This document shows, piece after piece, positions 27,686 to 37,277 of a stretch of DNA of 64,000 bases (position 1 is its first letter; the number at the start of each line of letters is the position of its first letter). Where the stretch lies: NCBI GenBank assembly GCA_007859995.1, contig SMSL01000004.1, positions 62,001 to 126,000 on the forward strand. The letters are read 5' to 3'. A program made the position numbers and the translations under genes. This DNA is from Candidatus Brocadiaceae bacterium S225 (GTDB taxonomy: Bacteria > Planctomycetota > Brocadiia > Brocadiales > Scalinduaceae). The notes beneath the pieces were generated by a model. That model searched no databases. It worked only from the letters and a program-made list of their open reading frames with translations, and was not told where the DNA came from.

Positions 27686-27741
27686 AATGCTACTGAATTT
27701 TAGTAAATTTAATTTTCAAATGTTGAAAACAAATCTCTCTT

Positions 27742-27828
27742 TATGGAGTGCAGTGACCGCCTGTCCGCCAGTCTATTAGGCGGGTGTCACTGCTTAAATA
27801 CGCATCATCACGGATGATGCACTCCATA
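27742..27828 (-). repeat. dispersed hairpin repeat, copy B (most complete)
   Basis: 87 bp bounded by perfect 11-bp inverted ends TATGGAGTGCA / TGCACTCCATA. Inside are a GCATCATCNCGGATGATGC-type hairpin and a second stem formed by CAGTGACC/GTGTCACTG with a central CCGCC...GGCGG hairpin. It is in opposite orientation to copies A and C. The rest of 27633-28000 shows no gene. Confidence 0.85.
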
Positions 27829-28000
27829 TTCCCTCCTTAATTCAATGACATTACCTATGTCTATCTTGTCTTTTGCTTTTCCTTGTGTTCTTCGCGGCTT
27901 GACGTGAGAAATAAATTATGCTGAATAGTTACCCATAAATTACATTAATGCGTGTAAAATTACAATATTTTAAATCAGATATGGAAAATGACAAGACTCT

Positions 28001-29656
28001 TCAGAGCGACTCCAGTGCTCTACAGTTTGCTCCCTGGCAGTGGATGAACATCAACAATAAATTATCGAGCATAGATGTCACACTATCAGGCATCGCTAAA
28101 CTACGCCTCTGGAATGGATCTGCATTATGATTATAAAACTCTCGAAACACTTTTTGTTTTTCCGGATCGCCTAAGTGTGCGAATGTATCCACATAAAGAT
28201 AATCCAGCGTTTTGCTCAAATGTCTTACGGCTAAATACGTTGCAGGGGAAAACTTTACCAGTCCAGGTATGTACCAGTGTTCAACCAGAAAACTTTTTCT
28301 GTGCCAGTCTGTCATGTCAGGGTTCAGTAGAATCGGAATAATGCTAGTTCCGTCTGTTTCGTGTTGAGGTACAGTGCTGGCAATTTCTGCCAGTGTTGGA
28401 GCCAGATCGTTATTAAGTACAATTTGTGATGCTTTCGATTTTGCAATAACAAACGGCACATGTATTACAAGCGGCACTCTAATGGCCTCTTCATATGCTA
28501 ACTCTTTACCCGACACCCTGTGTTCACCATAAAACCATCCATTATCAGACGTAAACACAATAACGGTATTATCATAAATCCCCGTTTCCAGCATAGCTAA
28601 AGATAGCTGACCAATCATATCGTCAACTGCAAGCATTGAAGCAGCCATAGACTTATACTGAGAAAAAAGACGAGTGATATCAGTTTCATCTAACACCGGC
28701 CGATCACCTACAAATGTAGAATCAGTGTTGTATGTAATGCCTGTGGGGGGTAAAGGGGAGGGGCATGAGGGTTTATCAGATATATCCGGTTCATTAAATG
28801 AAGGTTTGATGTTTGGAGAAGGCATCTCACCGTTAGAGACATCACCGTCAATCAAGTGAGCATGACGTGGCGCCGGACGAACTCCTGCCGCAAATGCAAG
28901 AGAAATATCGTTTGTTGTCAAACCGGCAAAAACATCAAGAACTTCCACGTGTGGAGCAAGAGGAGTAAGTGTAAGGAAAAAAGGCTGACCGGTTTGCGCG
29001 CGATCATTTATAAATTGAACAGCCCTGCCGGCTAGTACGTCCGTCTGATAATCAGCTTCTGCGTCCCCATACGAAACTACCGTTCCGTTATCATTTATGA
29101 AATAACTGTACATACGATATGTAGATGGGTCTATCAATCCCTGCCAGTTATCCCAACCCGGGGGTATATAAGTCTTTGTGTCAGGTACGTTATAAGGCGC
29201 CTGAGCACCATAACCGTTCAAATATTTCCCGATATATCCGGTGTAGTACCCGGAATCGTGCAGCCATGTGGAAAGAGTAGACTCATTTTTCCCAGCCACA
29301 CCTTCTACGGGAAACCAGCCTGGCCATGCGATACCTGACTTAAGTGGATGTGGAGACTTATTAGATAAAACCCCGTGATTATGCGAGTACTGCCCGGTTA
29401 GAAATGTAGCCCTGGACGGGCAGCAGACAGAGTTTGTGACGAAAGAATTTTCAAAACTCACACCTCGGTCAATTAAGTTAGACTGAAGATTCGGCATCCA
29501 TCCGCCTTCCACAAGCGAATTAAAAAGATCAAGGCTAAGATCATCAACCATAATAACTACTATGTTCGGCCTGGTGTCTGGTTCAACAGCTGTCACTGAA
29601 GCTAACTGAAAAAAAACTGTGAGAATTACGAATACCACAACTGTTGGATATTTCAT
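28001..29656 (-). CDS. exported sulfatase (arylsulfatase / GlcNAc-6-sulfatase-like)
   Basis: Hydrolyses sulfate esters, probably on polysaccharides, in the periplasm. 551 residues with a signal peptide (about 1-23). Metal ligands in IVVIMVDDLS (32-41). The formylglycine signature C78-C-P-S-R82 (SVCCPSRATFLTG) needs a maturase acting on C78. A second metal site lies in VFTSDNGWFYGEHR. GGGAGG ribosome binding site before the ATG. A sulfotransferase 3 kb away in the polysaccharide locus suggests sulfated surface glycans, although the sulfatase may instead scavenge external sulfated sugars. Confidence 0.9.
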   Translation of the reverse strand: MKYPTVVVFVILTVFFQLASVTAVEPDTRPNIVVIMVDDLSLDLFNSLVEGGWMPNLQSNLIDRGVSFENSFVTNSVCCPSRATFLTGQYSHNHGVLSNKSPHPLKSGIAWPGWFPVEGVAGKNESTLSTWLHDSGYYTGYIGKYLNGYGAQAPYNVPDTKTYIPPGWDNWQGLIDPSTYRMYSYFINDNGTVVSYGDAEADYQTDVLAGRAVQFINDRAQTGQPFFLTLTPLAPHVEVLDVFAGLTTNDISLAFAAGVRPAPRHAHLIDGDVSNGEMPSPNIKPSFNEPDISDKPSCPSPLPPTGITYNTDSTFVGDRPVLDETDITRLFSQYKSMAASMLAVDDMIGQLSLAMLETGIYDNTVIVFTSDNGWFYGEHRVSGKELAYEEAIRVPLVIHVPFVIAKSKASQIVLNNDLAPTLAEIASTVPQHETDGTSIIPILLNPDMTDWHRKSFLVEHWYIPGLVKFSPATYLAVRHLSKTLDYLYVDTFAHLGDPEKQKVFREFYNHNADPFQRRSLAMPDSVTSMLDNLLLMFIHCQGANCRALESL

Positions 29657-30279
29657 ATGGCCTCCCTTTCGTTTGTTGTCCTCAAAAGCAAGCGATCAAT
29701 ACTGAAAAATAAACCAAATAACACGTCACTTTTTAACATAATTTCAGGAAAATTGCGAATAACAAAAAGATGTTTCCTGCAAGGGTTACAGCAACCACGG
29801 ATAAAAGCACACCTGCCAGTTTCACAAAGAACCTCCCAACCAAAAGCACAAAAGATATGGGAACAGTCAACAACCACGTATATTAGTAAAGAAAACGAGA
29901 TTTTGTCAATAAAAATAAATGCTCTATATATAAAACCAATCCAGAAACATCCATATTCAGGTATTCAGGAAAGCACATCTTCACTCTTTATTCCCTAATG
30001 ATTATGATATGTACTGATACAAAAAAGTACAGCTTTTCCCCAACTACCGTGTTATACTACAAAATAAATTTACGGAAAAAGTAGTTTTTATTTGCCTTGC
30101 TTGCTTGGAACTTTTAGACTACAGAGTAGACGCAGAAATATAACTAATGGTGTTACAATACCAAGAAGCCAGTTTATGCAGAGGCTCTACTGTTATTACA
30201 AATTGGTAGATGTTTTATATAATTGTTTTGCCTCAGACGGAAGTCGTTCACTGGCGTAAGCAGTCAGAATAAAACAATA
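29657..30279. other. 623-bp gap without supported gene
   Basis: Divergent spacer at the edge of the polysaccharide locus. An open frame of 113 codons (29657-29998) shows no ribosome binding site and no recognisable protein features, so it is not called. Promoters for the sulfatase and for the first radical SAM gene are expected here. Confidence 0.5.
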
Positions 30280-31383
30280 ATGAGTAAAAAAAAACACGAT
30301 AACCTGCGGTTGTCAGGTAAGAGATTTATATACAGACAACTTTTACCCCTCATAAAATATTCAACACCGGCAAAGCTTCAAAATCTGTTGTTTTGCGAAT
30401 TGGGTAAACGGTGCAGTATAATAAAACCAAGGTCGGCTCCATACATAGGCATATTAGATATTGCTAACATGTGCAATATGCGCTGTTACCACTGTCCTAC
30501 AGGGAAACATTTGTACGGACGTAATCCTGGAAATATGGATCTGTCGTATGTCAAGGAGTTCATGGAAAAAGTGGGAAAGTATTTGTACCTTGCTCATCTT
30601 TACAGCTGGGGAGAGCCTTTGCTCCATCCTAAGGTTACTGAGATAATACGTATGGTCAACTCTTACAAGTTGTCAACGATAATATCCTCTAATCTAAATA
30701 TCAAGAACAAGGTGCTTCTTGAAGAAGTCTGCAATGCGGGTCTTGACTATCTCGCCCTGAGCATTGACGGAAGCAGTCAGGAGGTATACTCCCGCTATCG
30801 CATCGGAGGAGATTTAAATCTGGTACTTCAAAATATACGACATATTACCGAATACAAGAAAAAGAATAATCTTCGGACTCCAGTGATTGAATGGCAGTTT
30901 CTCATATTTGAGCATAACAAACATGAAGTTAAATCTGCTTATGAATTATCAAGAGATCTTTGCGTTGACATCTTTAATGCCAAGCCTGGTATTATTCCGA
31001 AAAAATTCAAGAGTGCGTGGTCAGGCCGTGGCCTTAGGTGCCCATTTCTATGGAACACCATCGTACTAAACAATGATGGCGGCCTCAGTGCTTGTTGTAA
31101 TTTGATTGACAAAGAAGACGATTTTGGCAATTTGTCAACACAATATTTTAAGGAAATATGGCATAATCCAAGATACGAAATAGCACGAAAATTATTTTCT
31201 CCTGCAGATATCAAAGACCTTCCACCTAATCTCAACCATCCTTGTCTTAACTGCTCACTGGTAAGACAGCAACCTCACTTATTAGAATACCTTAAAACAA
31301 ATAAGTATACTTGTGAAGAGGGTGCCTCATCTATTCACAAAGATGATACCATCGCAGTCCGGTCTGGAAATATGGACAATTGA
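30280..31383 (+). CDS. radical SAM/SPASM-domain protein, copy 1
   Basis: 367 residues from the ATG at 30280; a TTG at 30223 is in frame but less convincing. The radical SAM cluster motif is CNMRCYHC, followed by GEPLLHP (GGEP-like). The SPASM region has RCPFLW...GGLSACCNLI...HPCLNCSLV, giving ligands for an auxiliary iron-sulfur cluster. Ends with a conserved DDTIAVR tail shared with copy 2. It heads a short plus-strand run with the flippase and the sulfotransferase. The substrate is unknown; the location suggests modification of a sugar or a lipid-linked glycan rather than a peptide, but no precursor peptide was searched for exhaustively. Confidence 0.85.
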   Translation: MSKKKHDNLRLSGKRFIYRQLLPLIKYSTPAKLQNLLFCELGKRCSIIKPRSAPYIGILDIANMCNMRCYHCPTGKHLYGRNPGNMDLSYVKEFMEKVGKYLYLAHLYSWGEPLLHPKVTEIIRMVNSYKLSTIISSNLNIKNKVLLEEVCNAGLDYLALSIDGSSQEVYSRYRIGGDLNLVLQNIRHITEYKKKNNLRTPVIEWQFLIFEHNKHEVKSAYELSRDLCVDIFNAKPGIIPKKFKSAWSGRGLRCPFLWNTIVLNNDGGLSACCNLIDKEDDFGNLSTQYFKEIWHNPRYEIARKLFSPADIKDLPPNLNHPCLNCSLVRQQPHLLEYLKTNKYTCEEGASSIHKDDTIAVRSGNMDN

Positions 31384-31506
31384 TGGCTATTTACGCTGAC
31401 CGGAGATTAAGCCGGTTCTCCGGTGGCAATTCGAGTTTATTTATGAACGCAATTGAGCAAACCCTAATCTTCTATAATACACAACGAAATCATTTCCATA
31501 AAATAA

Positions 31507-32784
31507 ATGAGTTTGAATTTTAAAAAAATAATTAATAAGGGAAGAAATACTTTTATAATACACGGAGCATCATTAGTTGCAATGCTTATTCAGAATTGGT
31601 ATCTGGCAACTATTATGGGGAAAATAAATTATGGAATTGTAATGTATGCGTTTTCCTGGGTATTTCTATTGGGCAGTTTATCAACATTTGGATTGGACCT
31701 TGTGTTGATAAGAGAAACGGTAAGATATGAGAATGACTCTCGGCATAGTAAAGTTATTGGATTAGTAAAGTTTTCGTGTTTGACAAATATTGTAATTACC
31801 GTTCTTTTCGCAACAATTGTTTTTCTTGCAATAAATTATATTATTCCTTTAGAGAATAAAGCTTTAAAAGACGCGTTTCTTTTATCTATTGCAGCCTTAC
31901 CGTTTTTTGGCCAGTTATTAATACTGCAATCCGCTTGTATCGGATTGAAAAAAGTGGAAAGGGCACTATATCCTGAAAGAGTTGTAAGGCCGTTCCTTTT
32001 CGTGTTTTTTGCATTTACCATCTTTAAATATAATGCCGGTTCAATTACAATAGCTGAAGTGATTTCAATAAATATTTTTGCATTTGCGATAGCAGTGGCA
32101 GTCTCTTTCGTTTTTTTAACTTTTTCACTACCAAAGCAAAATGTCAAACCAACTTATGAAAATAAAAGATGGTTAGTACTGGGAAGCTCATTCTTCTTTC
32201 TTTCTGCGACCGTTGCAATTAACTCTAAAGCCGATATAATAATGTTAGGAATGTTTGGATATACTGAAAATGTCGGAGTTTATTTTGTTTCTTCGAAGTT
32301 TGCCCAATTCGTAGGGCTCCCGTTGATGATAACTAACAGCATAACGGCACCTTATATTTCTGAATTTTTCAAAAGCAACTTAAGGGATATTTCGTCAATT
32401 ATAAAAAAAACTACCAGAATTGTGTTTATAATCGGTTCGTTTATACTTTTGATATTAATATTTCTGGGTTCGTTTATATTAACCTTACATGGTGACGGTT
32501 TTAAGGAAGGTTATTATTGCTTAATAATTTTAGCGGCAGGCCAGTTCATAAATATCTGTTTTGGCCCTGTCGGCAATATTTTAACCATGAGTGACTGTGA
32601 GGAATTAGCGCTGAAAGGCATGATTGGAAGCACTGTTATTAATATAGTCTTAAACGTTCTTCTAATACCGGTATATAATATAAATGGAGCGGCCATCGCT
32701 ACAACGGCCAGCTTAATTTTCTGGAATACTCTTTTATTCATACTCATCAAGAAAAGACTAGGTATTAACCCATCAGTTATATGA
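31507..32784 (+). CDS. polysaccharide flippase, Wzx/RfbX-like
   Basis: Moves undecaprenyl-linked repeat units across the inner membrane. 425 residues, about 12 membrane helices and very few charged stretches, with the family start NKGRNTFIIHGASLVAMLIQNWYLATIMG. It ends one base before the sulfotransferase gene. An MOP-superfamily exporter assignment is secure; the glycan carried is unknown. Confidence 0.87.
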   Translation: MSLNFKKIINKGRNTFIIHGASLVAMLIQNWYLATIMGKINYGIVMYAFSWVFLLGSLSTFGLDLVLIRETVRYENDSRHSKVIGLVKFSCLTNIVITVLFATIVFLAINYIIPLENKALKDAFLLSIAALPFFGQLLILQSACIGLKKVERALYPERVVRPFLFVFFAFTIFKYNAGSITIAEVISINIFAFAIAVAVSFVFLTFSLPKQNVKPTYENKRWLVLGSSFFFLSATVAINSKADIIMLGMFGYTENVGVYFVSSKFAQFVGLPLMITNSITAPYISEFFKSNLRDISSIIKKTTRIVFIIGSFILLILIFLGSFILTLHGDGFKEGYYCLIILAAGQFINICFGPVGNILTMSDCEELALKGMIGSTVINIVLNVLLIPVYNINGAAIATTASLIFWNTLLFILIKKRLGINPSVI

Positions 32785-32785
32785 T

Positions 32786-33697
32786 ATGATAGGCAACATA
32801 AAAAAACCGGAATTTTTCATCGTAGGAGCTCCTAAATGCGGGACAACTGCTCTTGATTTCCACCTTTCTCTTCATCCGGAAATTTTTATGGCGCCTAAAG
32901 AGAAGCATTATTTTATGCTGGATGAAGGTATTAACATTAAGCTAAAATCTATAACCAGAGCAGATTATGTAAATTTCTTTGCTTCTGCATCACATCGACA
33001 AGTTTGTGGGGAGTCGTCCGTCTGGTATTTATACTCTGAAAATGTCGCCAAAAAAATATATCAGTTTAACCCGGAAGCCAAGATTATAATTATTCTCCGT
33101 AATCCTAAAAAAATGCTTCCATCACTTCATTCTCAATTCCTATATGATGCTGACGAGCATATTGTAGATTTCAAGACTGCTTTATTAGAGGATATTGAAC
33201 GTATTAAGAAAGGGAAAAAAGTAAAAACTCGAACCTTTGAAAATAGACCTGGATATATAAACAGTGTCCTGTATTATGAACAAGTGAAACGGTACCTCAG
33301 CGTTTTTGATTCTGGACAGGTTACGATTCTGTTACATAACAAGGTTAAAGATGATTTTGAAGGTGCTTATCGATCTATTCTGAAGTTTCTTCAGGTAAGC
33401 ACTGATTTTTTCCCTTCTGAACAACAGGTAAACGTTAACAAGAAAATAAAAAGTGTAAAGCTTCATAGTCTTAGTAAACGGCCTCCAGAAAAGCTAAAAA
33501 AAATATTCAGGACTATCATTCCATTTAAACCTATTCGTTCTTCGTTAATAAAAATAGTTGAATCATTAAACGTTTCAGAAAAAAATAGAGATGAGCTTTC
33601 GGAAGAAGTGAAAGAGTTGGTAAATAAATATACGAAGGATGATGTTTTAATGCTAGCCAAACTAATAGATAAGGATCTGTCGGATTGGCTCAGATAA
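32786..33697 (+). CDS. PAPS-dependent sulfotransferase
   Basis: Transfers sulfate from PAPS to a hydroxyl or amine of an acceptor. 303 residues. The 5'-phosphosulfate loop is FFIVGAPKCGTTAL (10-23) and the 3'-phosphate site is KIIIILRNPKKMLPSLHSQFL (about 100-120). A further GESSVWYLY block is typical. No signal or membrane segment, so cytoplasmic. The gene starts one base after the flippase stop, implying that the substrate is the glycan precursor before flipping. It is a heparan-sulfotransferase-like group, not a tyrosyl type as far as the motifs show. Confidence 0.88.
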   Translation: MIGNIKKPEFFIVGAPKCGTTALDFHLSLHPEIFMAPKEKHYFMLDEGINIKLKSITRADYVNFFASASHRQVCGESSVWYLYSENVAKKIYQFNPEAKIIIILRNPKKMLPSLHSQFLYDADEHIVDFKTALLEDIERIKKGKKVKTRTFENRPGYINSVLYYEQVKRYLSVFDSGQVTILLHNKVKDDFEGAYRSILKFLQVSTDFFPSEQQVNVNKKIKSVKLHSLSKRPPEKLKKIFRTIIPFKPIRSSLIKIVESLNVSEKNRDELSEEVKELVNKYTKDDVLMLAKLIDKDLSDWLR

Positions 33698-33738
33698 ATC
33701 CCATTCAGTAGCTGCGTTACATTTGGAGAATGTATAAA

Positions 33739-34698
33739 TTATTGCTTTACGGCAGTAGCAATAAGTGCAGTACGGAAATCTAGAGAAGCCATCTTCGTCA
33801 GTTGGTAAAGTCCGTTGCCGACACTCGAATATAAGCGAAAAAGTCGAGAAAGCGGACGATCCATTGGCGTATCTATTCTGAAGTTTTTTATAGAATGAGT
33901 AATACACTGCTTAAAGCCGGCCGTGGCAAGCGCTCTCAACAAAGTTTCTGATGTCCAGTGCGTCAGGTGATCAAAAGGATACCATGGAAGATGCTGTTTA
34001 TTGGTGGCCTTGCAATACAGAGGTTTTATTTTTTTCAAATAACGTTCGAAATAGTAGTATGGCAAATAATTAGGTGTTTCGATTAAAAGAGTACCTGAAG
34101 GACAAAGTACCCTGCGAATCTCTTCAAGAGCTGGAAAAGGATCAGAAAAATGTTCTAGCACTTCCAGCATGGTAACTACATCGAAAGAAGCATCGTCAAA
34201 GGGCAAACAGTCGGCTTGTCCGTGAAAAAGAGGGGCATTACAATGTTGCTTTCCATAAGCTACCGCCGTTTCTGAATAATCACATCCAACCGCCTCAAAA
34301 CTATAGTTTTCAGCCGTTTTAACAAAACCACCCACTGCACATCCCGCATCCAGAAGACGTGCTCCAGCAGGCAATTTTGATTTAAGGAGCTTAAGTATTG
34401 AGTGGTAGGCAGGGTGCCTCTGTTCAGACGGCAGGTATACAAAATCACGCCCCTGAGCCGCCATGATACCATTGCAGGCAGGGTCATAGAAACAATCTTT
34501 CCATTCTGAAGAGGGGCTGGGATTGGTTCGTATTAACCGGCAATTGCGGCAGCGCACCACATGGAAATCTTCCCCAAATACCGGCTCAACAGTAACCAGA
34601 GAGGAGTCGTCCGACTGGCAAATCGGGCATGGTTTTTCTTCCAATGGCCCAAAGGAATGGATTTTCATAAAACGCATCTTTTGGCAGTTGGTATTCAT
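33739..34698 (-). CDS. SAM-dependent methyltransferase with N-terminal zinc-binding knuckle
   Basis: 319 residues from ATG 34698; a TTG nine bases earlier is possible. An N-terminal CPICQSDD...VRCRNCRLIRTNPSP four-cysteine knuckle precedes a class I methyltransferase with motif I LLDAGCAVGGFV, FDVVTMLEVLEHFSDP (motif IV/post) and CPSGTLLIETPN. Proteins of this layout are frequent in polysaccharide loci and methylate sugars. Convergent with the sulfotransferase gene and downstream of radical SAM copy 2. Confidence 0.85.
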   Translation of the reverse strand: MNTNCQKMRFMKIHSFGPLEEKPCPICQSDDSSLVTVEPVFGEDFHVVRCRNCRLIRTNPSPSSEWKDCFYDPACNGIMAAQGRDFVYLPSEQRHPAYHSILKLLKSKLPAGARLLDAGCAVGGFVKTAENYSFEAVGCDYSETAVAYGKQHCNAPLFHGQADCLPFDDASFDVVTMLEVLEHFSDPFPALEEIRRVLCPSGTLLIETPNYLPYYYFERYLKKIKPLYCKATNKQHLPWYPFDHLTHWTSETLLRALATAGFKQCITHSIKNFRIDTPMDRPLSRLFRLYSSVGNGLYQLTKMASLDFRTALIATAVKQ

Positions 34699-34742
34699 AA
34701 GATTCAAGAAAAAGGTACTAAAAATTTATGGCAATAATTTGA

Positions 34743-35843
34743 CTAATCGGTTCTTACTGGTTCCTTGTCTTTACTGTACCTTACCGCTATGGTATCATCT
34801 TCGTGTACGCTTGCTATATCTTCGGATCTGACGTGTACATTTTTTTGTAAGTATTCTTTTAAATGCGGCTGTAGATGCACGAGCGAACAATTCAGACATG
34901 GATGTTTGAGGTCTGGTTCAAGCCGGTCGATTAGTTTAGGTGAAAAAAGACTCCGGGCACCCTTGTAACGCTTTGAATGCCATATTTTTTTAAAAGAATC
35001 TGTTGACAAATTGCCGAAATCGTCTTCCTTATCGATCAGATTGCAACAGGCACCGATGCCTCCATCAACCTGTAAAACAACGTTACTCCACAGGAATGGA
35101 CAGCGTTTAGTGCCGAACCAGGCAACGTGAAACTGCTTGGGTACAATACCTGATTTAGCATTAAATACATCAACAAGATTTGTTGCAAGTATGCGTGCTG
35201 CTTCAACTTCATGTTTATTATGATCGAAGATTAAATACTGCCACTCAACAATGGGCGTTTGTAATTTGTTCCTTTGCTTGTAATCTTTAATATAATGCAG
35301 ATTCTCCATAACCAGTTCCAGCTTACCACCTACACGGTACCTGGAATAAACATCCTGTGTCGCACCGTCAATACTGACGATAAGGTAGTCAAGGCCGGAT
35401 TCACATATTTCTTCCAGTCGGGCCTTGTCCTTAGTATTAAGATTTGTGGAAATGGTTGTTGATACTCTGTATGATCTAACCAGCCGAATGATACGGCCAA
35501 CATTAGAGTTCATGAGAGGCTCACCCCAGCTGAAAAGGTGAGCCACAAATAAATACTTACCATATTCAACCATGAATTTTTTTACCTTGTCAATATCAAT
35601 AAATCCAGGTTTGCGTCCGTATAACTTTTTCCCGGTAGGACAATGGTAACAGCGTAAATTACAAATATTCGTTATATCAATGACGGCTATATACGGATGC
35701 GCAGAGGGTGTAATTGATCCAATCCGTCTGGACACCTTTGAGAAAAATAAATTTACTGTTTTTCGGGGGGTTATAGAGCGAATATAGGTAAAGTACAGTA
35801 AACAGGCATGAGGTATTTTTTTTAGTAAATTTTTTATTATCAT
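34743..35843 (-). CDS. radical SAM/SPASM-domain protein, copy 2
   Basis: 366 residues, a clear paralogue of the protein at 30280. Shared blocks include CNLRCYHCPTGKKLYGRKPG, SWGEPLMN, VSIDGATQDVYSRYRVGGKLE, CPFLWSNVV...GGIGACCNLIDKEDDFGNLST and the DDTIAVR tail. Radical SAM cysteines are in CNLRCYHC and the SPASM cysteines are intact. It is inverted relative to copy 1, and the two enclose the flippase, sulfotransferase and methyltransferase genes. Product unknown; probable glycan modification. Confidence 0.87.
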   Translation of the reverse strand: MIIKNLLKKIPHACLLYFTYIRSITPRKTVNLFFSKVSRRIGSITPSAHPYIAVIDITNICNLRCYHCPTGKKLYGRKPGFIDIDKVKKFMVEYGKYLFVAHLFSWGEPLMNSNVGRIIRLVRSYRVSTTISTNLNTKDKARLEEICESGLDYLIVSIDGATQDVYSRYRVGGKLELVMENLHYIKDYKQRNKLQTPIVEWQYLIFDHNKHEVEAARILATNLVDVFNAKSGIVPKQFHVAWFGTKRCPFLWSNVVLQVDGGIGACCNLIDKEDDFGNLSTDSFKKIWHSKRYKGARSLFSPKLIDRLEPDLKHPCLNCSLVHLQPHLKEYLQKNVHVRSEDIASVHEDDTIAVRYSKDKEPVRTD

Positions 35844-36147
35844 TTTGAACGGATCTTTAATATTGAAAAACCGTTTTAACTCCTATTTTACGGGCAACAG
35901 ACCATCAGATTTAAAAAAACAACAGACAATACGTATTAATTAATTTAGAGCATTCTTTCAGAACACAACTCGTTTTTTCGTATAGCAAATTAATACTGCA
36001 TATAAAACATAAAACATTATCATATTTCAAGTTTTTTCTATTAGCTTGAAAAAGAGCTTGAGATTCTAGTTAAATTGTGTTAAGTTACTTGCTTATACGT
36101 CGAGAAGAGTTCTTATTCATTTTATTACATTAATATTATATCGTTAT
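35844..36147. other. AT-rich divergent spacer
   Basis: No gene. A weak inverted repeat (TCAAG...CTTGA, about 36027-36063) may form a hairpin. Promoters for the flanking divergent genes should be here. Confidence 0.4.
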
Positions 36148-37173
36148 ATGCTTTTTCACAAAAAACTACTAATTATATTAACGCTTCTATTGTGTTACAG
36201 CGCTATATCTTGCGATGCAGAGGCAAAAGAAAAGTCTGGTGGTTTTGGCATCTTTACGAGTACGCTTGATGGTAAAAATTTCAGAGAAATTATTTCCGAT
36301 CCCTACCGTGAAATCAACCATGCGAGAGTTTCACCTGACAAAAAATGGGTTACGTTCTCGCGGTTTAATAAACGTAAGTTATTCTCTAAACTTGCAGAAG
36401 AAAAAAATGGATATACAGAGACCGAGATCATGGTTGCGAGCCTGGATGGTACTGAAATGGTGAGCCTCACGAAACCGAGAAAGAATATAATTAATGTTAA
36501 CAGTTATTGGGCTCCTGACGGCAGAGGTCTTGTTTATATGTCAAATGACAATAATGATAAAAGGAAACTGAGGATTAAGCATATCGATATTGTTAGTGGG
36601 GTAATTACCGATGTTTCACCTCAAGAAATTCCATGGGCGTCAGACCCTCACCAGGTTGGAAATACGATAGTATTCCCTGCCACAATGGACACTAGCGACG
36701 TCAGATCGATATGGTTAATGAATGTGGGGTCTAATAAGGCAACTCCAGTTACCTTTCCTGATGTTCCAAAATCAGCACTCAGCGGTAAGCCACCGGCAGG
36801 AGATTCTGATCCTAAAATTTCTCCTGATGGAACAAAGGTCGCCTTTACCCGCCACTTCGGTAAGGGTAATTACCACAATTGCGTCGTAGATCTTGAGACA
36901 GGAGAGGAAAAAGACTTCTCCAGTCCTACCACGGTCGATGTCATGCCTGAATGGTCAAGTGACGGCAAATTATTGATATACTGGCACGTTGACATGAAAA
37001 ATATCCGGAAAATCGGGTTGTATACGGTAGATCCGGAAAGCAATAACGCTCCACAGCAAGTCCCGCTCCCTCGAGGTTATCATTTTAAAATGCCTGCCTT
37101 TTTTCCCGGAGAAGGTTCAGGGAAAGACGCAAGAATTATATTTACCGGAAAAGTGGTTCCCGGTTTGAGATAG
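36148..37173 (+). CDS. exported TolB-like beta-propeller protein
   Basis: 341 residues with an N-terminal signal peptide (about 1-25). The lipobox-like AISC at residues 19-22 is imperfect, so lipid attachment is uncertain. The mature part holds WD40-like/PD40 repeats (ARVSPDKKWVTFSRF, YWAPDGRGLVYMSND, PKISPDGTKVAFTRHF, PEWSSDGKLLIYWHV), consistent with a TolB-type propeller. Alone on its strand between minus-strand polysaccharide genes. A role in periplasmic protein interaction is inferred only from the fold. Confidence 0.83.
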   Translation: MLFHKKLLIILTLLLCYSAISCDAEAKEKSGGFGIFTSTLDGKNFREIISDPYREINHARVSPDKKWVTFSRFNKRKLFSKLAEEKNGYTETEIMVASLDGTEMVSLTKPRKNIINVNSYWAPDGRGLVYMSNDNNDKRKLRIKHIDIVSGVITDVSPQEIPWASDPHQVGNTIVFPATMDTSDVRSIWLMNVGSNKATPVTFPDVPKSALSGKPPAGDSDPKISPDGTKVAFTRHFGKGNYHNCVVDLETGEEKDFSSPTTVDVMPEWSSDGKLLIYWHVDMKNIRKIGLYTVDPESNNAPQQVPLPRGYHFKMPAFFPGEGSGKDARIIFTGKVVPGLR

Positions 37174-37277
37174 CACCTGATAATTTTTCTATCTAAGCAA
37201 GAATCACAACTGTCGTATCAAACCGCCAATTGTAATCTCCGCTGGGTGTAGTCTTATATTATTCTGCGATATGGACA

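Noticed and set aside
29657-29998. Plus-strand open frame of 113 codons next to the sulfatase gene
   Set aside because: No ribosome binding site, low-complexity composition and no recognisable protein features.
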